A stretch of 64,000 bases of DNA, from the NCBI GenBank assembly GCA_026874595.1, contig CM049306.1, forward strand, positions 104,793,142 to 104,857,141. Reading direction: 5' to 3'. Source of the stretch: Sipunculus nudus. Lineage: Eukaryota > Annelida > Sipuncula > Golfingiida > Sipunculidae. Position 1 is the stretch's first letter. Every line of letters begins with the position of its first letter. Positions 59,066-64,000 of the stretch are shown here, piece by piece. The translations under genes were made by a program, and so were the position numbers. The notes under the pieces were generated by a model. The model was not told where the DNA came from and made no database searches. It worked only from the letters and a program-made list of their open reading frames with translations.

Positions 59066-59215
59066 ATATCAGTGTATACTGGGATATTTCAGTATATATT
59101 GGGATATTTCAGTGTTTAAAGGGATATATCAGTGTATATTGGGATATATCAGTGTTTATAGGGATATATCAGTGTATGTAGGGATATTTCAGTGTAAATA
59201 TATACATATATATAT
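59066..59215. repeat. Second cluster of the 20-bp minisatellite
   Basis: About seven diverged units of the same gggatat(a/t)tcagtgtatat type as the array at 53120-53580, starting exactly where the hAT-like element ends. Confidence 0.85.
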
Positions 59216-60344
59216 ATCCCGATATATAGCGATTTTTACCAAGTAGTTCGTTATCTGAATGTGACATTTACGTACACGTACACATGATTAATTTTTGGGT
59301 GTTGAGACAAACATTGTTATATATGCGCATATGCATTTGACAAATGGCATCACATGTGATCCCTAATTTCTCGTTAAATAGATCCACTTAATACAAAGAA
59401 TCACCTTAGATCAACATATCATTCAGTAAATCTTTCAAATTACACTTAAAAATCATTTCTGCCAAACGACTCATTTGGTTAAATTGGTTCCATTTGTGTG
59501 ACGAACTCTCTGCCCCAAACGTATTATGGTCATAATGATGACGCATATTTCACACGATATGATCATTCTGTTTTGCTTACAGGTGTTTTAAATCCTAAAC
59601 ACTTGCAGCAAATTAAAGGAAACTTCATTTGTAGTGAAGAGGGCTAATTCTGGAAAGTAATTACCAAAGCTGATAAAGAGAGAGCCATAAAACGCCACAT
59701 AACAGGTCACAAATTGTACGTTCTTACGTTCTGGTTTCCGGTTCTGCCGTGTTGCGTATTTAACTAGCAGCAGATAATTAAATTTTATTTGCTGCATCAA
59801 ATGTAACATTAATCTACACGTGAGGGATTAAAAAAAGTCATGTGTTAACATCCCTCTAAGCATGATAAATAAGATCTAAATCATTTTACGGAGGTTTCCT
59901 TGCTCTTTAGATTTACACCAGATCGTATAGCTGGACACATGTGTCCGCCACCTGTCTCTAGAAGGCAAGATAGATAATTATGGTTTTATTTCCACTTGGT
60001 ACTGAAGAGGATTTATTGTCAAATGTAATTATGGTTTTATAGTGTTTTCCATTCAAAATGGTAATTTAATGTTTAGACCTTTTTAATTTCTACATTCACT
60101 CTGGCTGAGAGCAGAATCAGAACAGAAGACTGTTTAAAGTCAGATATTCACATACCTTTTCTATAGAAATGTTATTTCTGGTTGACTCTCTGTATATATG
60201 TATTACCTCTAGATAATTCCTGTTAAGTAGGTTTTTATTACGCCAGTGTGATGGATGTATGAGCTTGTTTATCTACATACAGTTAGTAAACACAAGTTCT
60301 GTTGAGAAACGCAAAAAAAAAACAATTAATCTAAGGCACATGTG

Positions 60345-60620
60345 CGGAAGTTGAATGGTCACTGGTTGCAAAACGCCTTTTGCAAAACTCGTGTTCATCC
60401 TACTCGCCACCAGATGTCGTTGTTGAATGAGTTTGGATCAATGTGTTTGGCGAAGCCCCCCCCCCCCCCCCCCCCCCCCCACAACTTATAAACACGTAGA
60501 TCTAAATTATACCAACAGCCTGTGGGCGATGGGATCGGCGTTTTCTTCCATTTTTCTTATAAAAGGATCAACAGGATTTGGTTATTATGCCATCTATATA
60601 ACTTTGCCAAAAAAGCTTCA
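60345..60620. mobile_element. Truncated, diverged copy of the 56-kb MITE
   Basis: Shares with 56180-56440 the run of motifs gcaaaacgcc, ttgcaaaactc, a tgttgaat step, a homopolymer run (G there, C here at 60458-60480), aacacgt and a gttttct step. The termini are not recognisable here. Confidence 0.55.
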
Positions 60621-60700
60621 GTTTTACCATTGAATTTCACATATTTTTATTTCTTGAAGAATCTGCAAGGTCTGGTTTTCTGTCTGTCAGTCATCTCTAG

Positions 60701-60881
60701 TTCAGGTCACGAAGTCACAACATGCATGCGGACCGCCATGTTAATACACGGGACCTTAATTGACACAACTTCCGATCAGTCTGTGGATACTCAAGTAAAA
60801 AAGATAAACAAAAAATATAGAGGAATCGAAGTATGTCTGTCTAGAAACACCGCCCTAGCTGTTCAGCGCAATTTGTTCTAA
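60701..60881 (+). CDS. Candidate 3'-terminal exon, unrecognised
   Basis: The acceptor tgtctgtcagtcatctctag (or ttcag, five bases on) opens about 59 codons to TAA: SGHEVTTCMRTAMLIHGTLI, DTTSDQSVDTQVKKINKKYR, GIEVCLSRNTALAVQRNLF. Composition and charge look coding. No close poly(A) signal and no known family. Confidence 0.33.
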
Positions 60882-60889
60882 TGAGCTCT

Positions 60890-63800
60890 GCAACCGTACA
60901 CTGTGCTATTAAATTACCCAGATTATACTGTCACATATATATCAGCATATTGACAGCAATTATGGGCGGAAGAAGCTATAAAAAGAACCGAATACGTAAA
61001 TGGCATTTACAGTAGTGAGTAAAATAGTGGATATTATCTATTGCATCCGGATGTATCTGTTAATATCACATGAAATTATATATCTATTTTAAATAACTGA
61101 AATAATTGACTAACATTTAATGATTAACCTGATATATTTTGTTTTCATGTGTATACGGGTTATAGGAATGATGCAACAGTACAGATAAAATTCTGAGAGC
61201 CCGTGAAGATGGATATAAGATCCGTTTACGTGTGGCTTGTCAATCAAAGAATAAAAAGTAACCTCCAGAAGTAACCTCAGATCTGGGATGAAAATAGATT
61301 AACCTTAACAAAAAGTGAAAATCACGGGATGAATATACAAGTCCAATGCACGAAAACATCTGTAGGCCTAATTTGAATTTATTTTTGCAAAAGTCGATAA
61401 AAATAAGTTATTCTTTAGTTTTAATCCGTATCTAATAACCTGTGAGTCTTTTAGTTTTATAGCGAACTACTGTCCTATATATATTCTGCAAACAAGGGTC
61501 TGTTTTTGTATGTTTGCTTCATGTGCCAAACTCGGGGCTATTCTCTTTATTATGAATGGGCCCTATGCAAAAAAATTGCTGAACATTTTATTCCTATCAT
61601 ATGCGACCTCAATAGAATGCTCAAGCAACAACACCTCTTAAGGCTTTGTGATACCCGTGGCCTATTGAGCTTTATATTAAGAAATTCTTATTTGTAACAT
61701 ATACCAGCGTATGCGATGTCGCATGGCACTTAATATGTCTATCAATGCAGGTTTGACTGGTTCAGGGTTACAGCCCTTACTCTTACAGACGGATGTCAGT
61801 CTCATGTACCTTTAAACACACACGAAAGTAATCAACATAATTAATAAAACCCACAAAAAAAATCATGAAGGACTGTTCAAAAGTGGAATGGGGATTAATT
61901 TTATATTAATTAAATATTAATTTTACTGATATTCTATACAAAAATATTCAATGTGATATATTCCCCTTTTAAAAGAGGTCAATATGCAGAAACTTCCAGT
62001 TCATTAAAAAAAAATAAATTGTAAAAAATACGGATTTTTAAAAAAAGTAAACCTCATTTAAGGATTTTTTTTTTTGCTCGATTGGACACATAATTACATG
62101 TATGTCAAAGGCTTATTAAAGGTGTGTAATATCAACTGTCCATCTCTGACATTTTCAATCAAGATTTTACAAGAGCCTGCTTGTATATTTGTGTTTAAAA
62201 TGTGTAACTTATAGCTATATGTTTATCTAGTTATATTTTTTATTGAATAACTAGTTTCATTAAAGTGTTTCATTTTAAATGTCAAATATTTCACTTGAAT
62301 TGACTAATTGACGTTACTAATAAAAATATTTACCTTCCATGAAAGGTCATGATTTTATATAATTACCTTTGTCTATCCACATACACAACCGGAGTATTAT
62401 TTTTTTTTTTTTTTTTTTTGCTAATGGAATTTTGCCGTGAGCGTGGGAGGTGAGGCCAATATAGCAGGCTGGAGGTGCCGGTCTCCCAGGAAGAAGCAAG
62501 AGAGAGACAAAGCCTTAACCGGGGCCAGGAAACACCAATAATATGAACATGTCAATGTTCATACCCCGAGAGAAAGCAGAGAGAAGAAAGAGTGGATTAC
62601 GTAACACGTCAAGGGGGTGGTTATATTTCCTCCTGCATGACTTAACTGTTTTTTTCTTGAAGAATGTGTGGGACACGAATAAAGAGGTACACGGAGAAGA
62701 CAAGATAAAACAATAACCATTACGAGTTTTTTTATAAATAATACAGATTATTACATTTGCTTAATGTAATGTGATACACCACTGGCAGCCAGGAACTTTG
62801 ACACGTTATACATCCAACACAAGCGTATTACCAAGTGTATCTGCCGTCCTGGCAACTAAGCCTTTATATAAGGAAATATCAGGGCCCGAAATTTCTGAGA
62901 CTATGGAGGCCGGCAGGGCAGAAAATTTTACTTCATTCTTTTTATTTAAGTATTGCTACTTTAACCATTTCTTTAAAAATATTATCACCGATGTATAACA
63001 TAGTTGTGCTCCAGGTTTGCTATTTGTTCAACCAATTTAAACTTGTTTATGTTATCCGTTCAATCAAATCCGTTTAATCAAATCCGTTTAGTTGTCCAAA
63101 TTTTCCCTCAAACGTACCTCCGTACACATCACAGAAATGTTGTATAATTTGTAATTTGACAACACCAACGTTTAAAAGGATTACTAGAAGATTGTATTGG
63201 TTTACACATAATTATCTCGTGGCACACGTCCATTATCAGCATTCAATAAGAAATGACTTTAAAAGCATCCATAGATTTGCATGCAAGATTTAAATATTTC
63301 AAGATATAGCAAATTCAAACATAACTTTAAACATGCTTGTGATATGAAAACTTGGTGACAGGGAAAACATCAATTTGTTGTGATAAGAAGAACCGCTGAT
63401 CTTTAAGAGCTTCTCCCAGACTATTTAAGGCATTCATATCCTATAATTACTCAGATATAGTCACAAATAGACATGAGACGCTTGAATCCCTATTGTTATA
63501 AATGGAAGGAATCATCTTTTTGCATCTGAATTGCATTCTTTATGTAGTTGCCCGGCGCAGATTTACTTGTGATTGAGTATAAAAGAAATTATAGACTGGT
63601 GCCCAGCACAATTATACCAGTGTAATTACAAGGTTGCAAATAATTCTGCATGTGTGGTGCACTCTTAAACGATGCAATACAGTTGCAAACGAAGATTCCA
63701 GCCTTGTGTCATTCCATATAAATCAGTGATTAGCAAGCATTATTTACTGGTTTAGAACTCAGTAAAGATAAAGGAATTTAATATTGATTGAACACTCTTT

Positions 63801-64000
63801 AGCCGACATTTGTACAAATAGGGATTCAAGCGCCAGTGTTTAGACAAATTAAATGTTATTGTCTGTCCTATATCCAGGTGCCACACAAGCCAGACCCACG
63901 CATCTAAAAGATATATATATATAGTAAGGCTGCCGATTATATATGATTCTTTGATAGCATACACAGAACGTTACAGTGATCTTGAAGTATCACATGGAAT
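60890..64000. other. No recognised gene
   Basis: AT-rich sequence with short frames only. There is a T run at 62399-62419, a small direct repeat of tcaaatccgttta at 63064-63090, and a GA-rich block near 62490-62600. I see no supported exon or RNA gene. Confidence 0.45.

Overview
This is animal nuclear DNA: AT-rich, mostly non-coding, with GT-AG introns of about 1 to 6 kb, a TATA-box promoter with a Kozak-type start codon, and a high load of retrotransposon, hAT/MITE, SINE-like and simple repeats. The best taxonomic clue is a precursor for RGW/GW/YGW-amide neuropeptides on the minus strand. Mollusc members of this family carry mainly APGWamide-type peptides, while the annelid form known to me is RGWamide. 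I therefore favour a lophotrochozoan (spiralian), perhaps an annelid or a related non-molluscan group. This is an inference, not an identification.

Layout. 1-340: a minisatellite and flank. 345-6812: a full-length but broken LTR retrotransposon on the minus strand, with LTRs, TSD, tRNA-Pro primer site, polypurine tract, gag with a SCAN-like capsid and zinc knuckle, and pol in the order protease-integrase-RT-RNase H. Integrase before RT in a Ty3/gypsy element marks the Gmr1-like group. 6919-8222: the last two coding exons of an unrecognised plus-strand gene, cut off upstream. 8.3-18.4 kb: microsatellites, a tandem array of about 140/275 bp, a decayed LINE, ACAG-rich repeats and a TIR element. 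18.4-27.5 kb: isolated candidate exons; the best are a 3'-terminal exon (20474-20668, with a nearby poly(A) signal) and a cysteine-rich internal exon (22464-22579). 26469-26579: a possible signal-peptide first exon on the minus strand.

30.5-37.5 kb holds the only confidently identified gene, the GWamide precursor. It has a TATA box at 37465-37473, coding exon 1 at 37074-37382, an intron of about 6.1 kb, and a short last exon at 30872-30928 ending in a conserved-type cysteine tail.

39.4-43.7 kb is a tandem triplication of a unit of about 1.44 kb. Two units carry the same MITE; the third keeps the empty site. 44.9-45.6 kb has the longest open frame (215 codons, unknown). 45831-47479 is a hAT-like non-autonomous element with an exact 8-bp TSD, whose right end was then tandemly duplicated (period about 709 bp). 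48.4-53 kb has no convincing genes, with moderately GC-rich blocks that could be regulatory. 53.1-53.6 kb is a very regular 20-bp minisatellite with a second cluster at 59.1 kb. 56-61 kb has a TTAA-type MITE, a hAT-like TIR element and a few more candidate exons. Apart from the neuropeptide gene and the retroelement, all gene calls are exon-level hypotheses that need transcript evidence.
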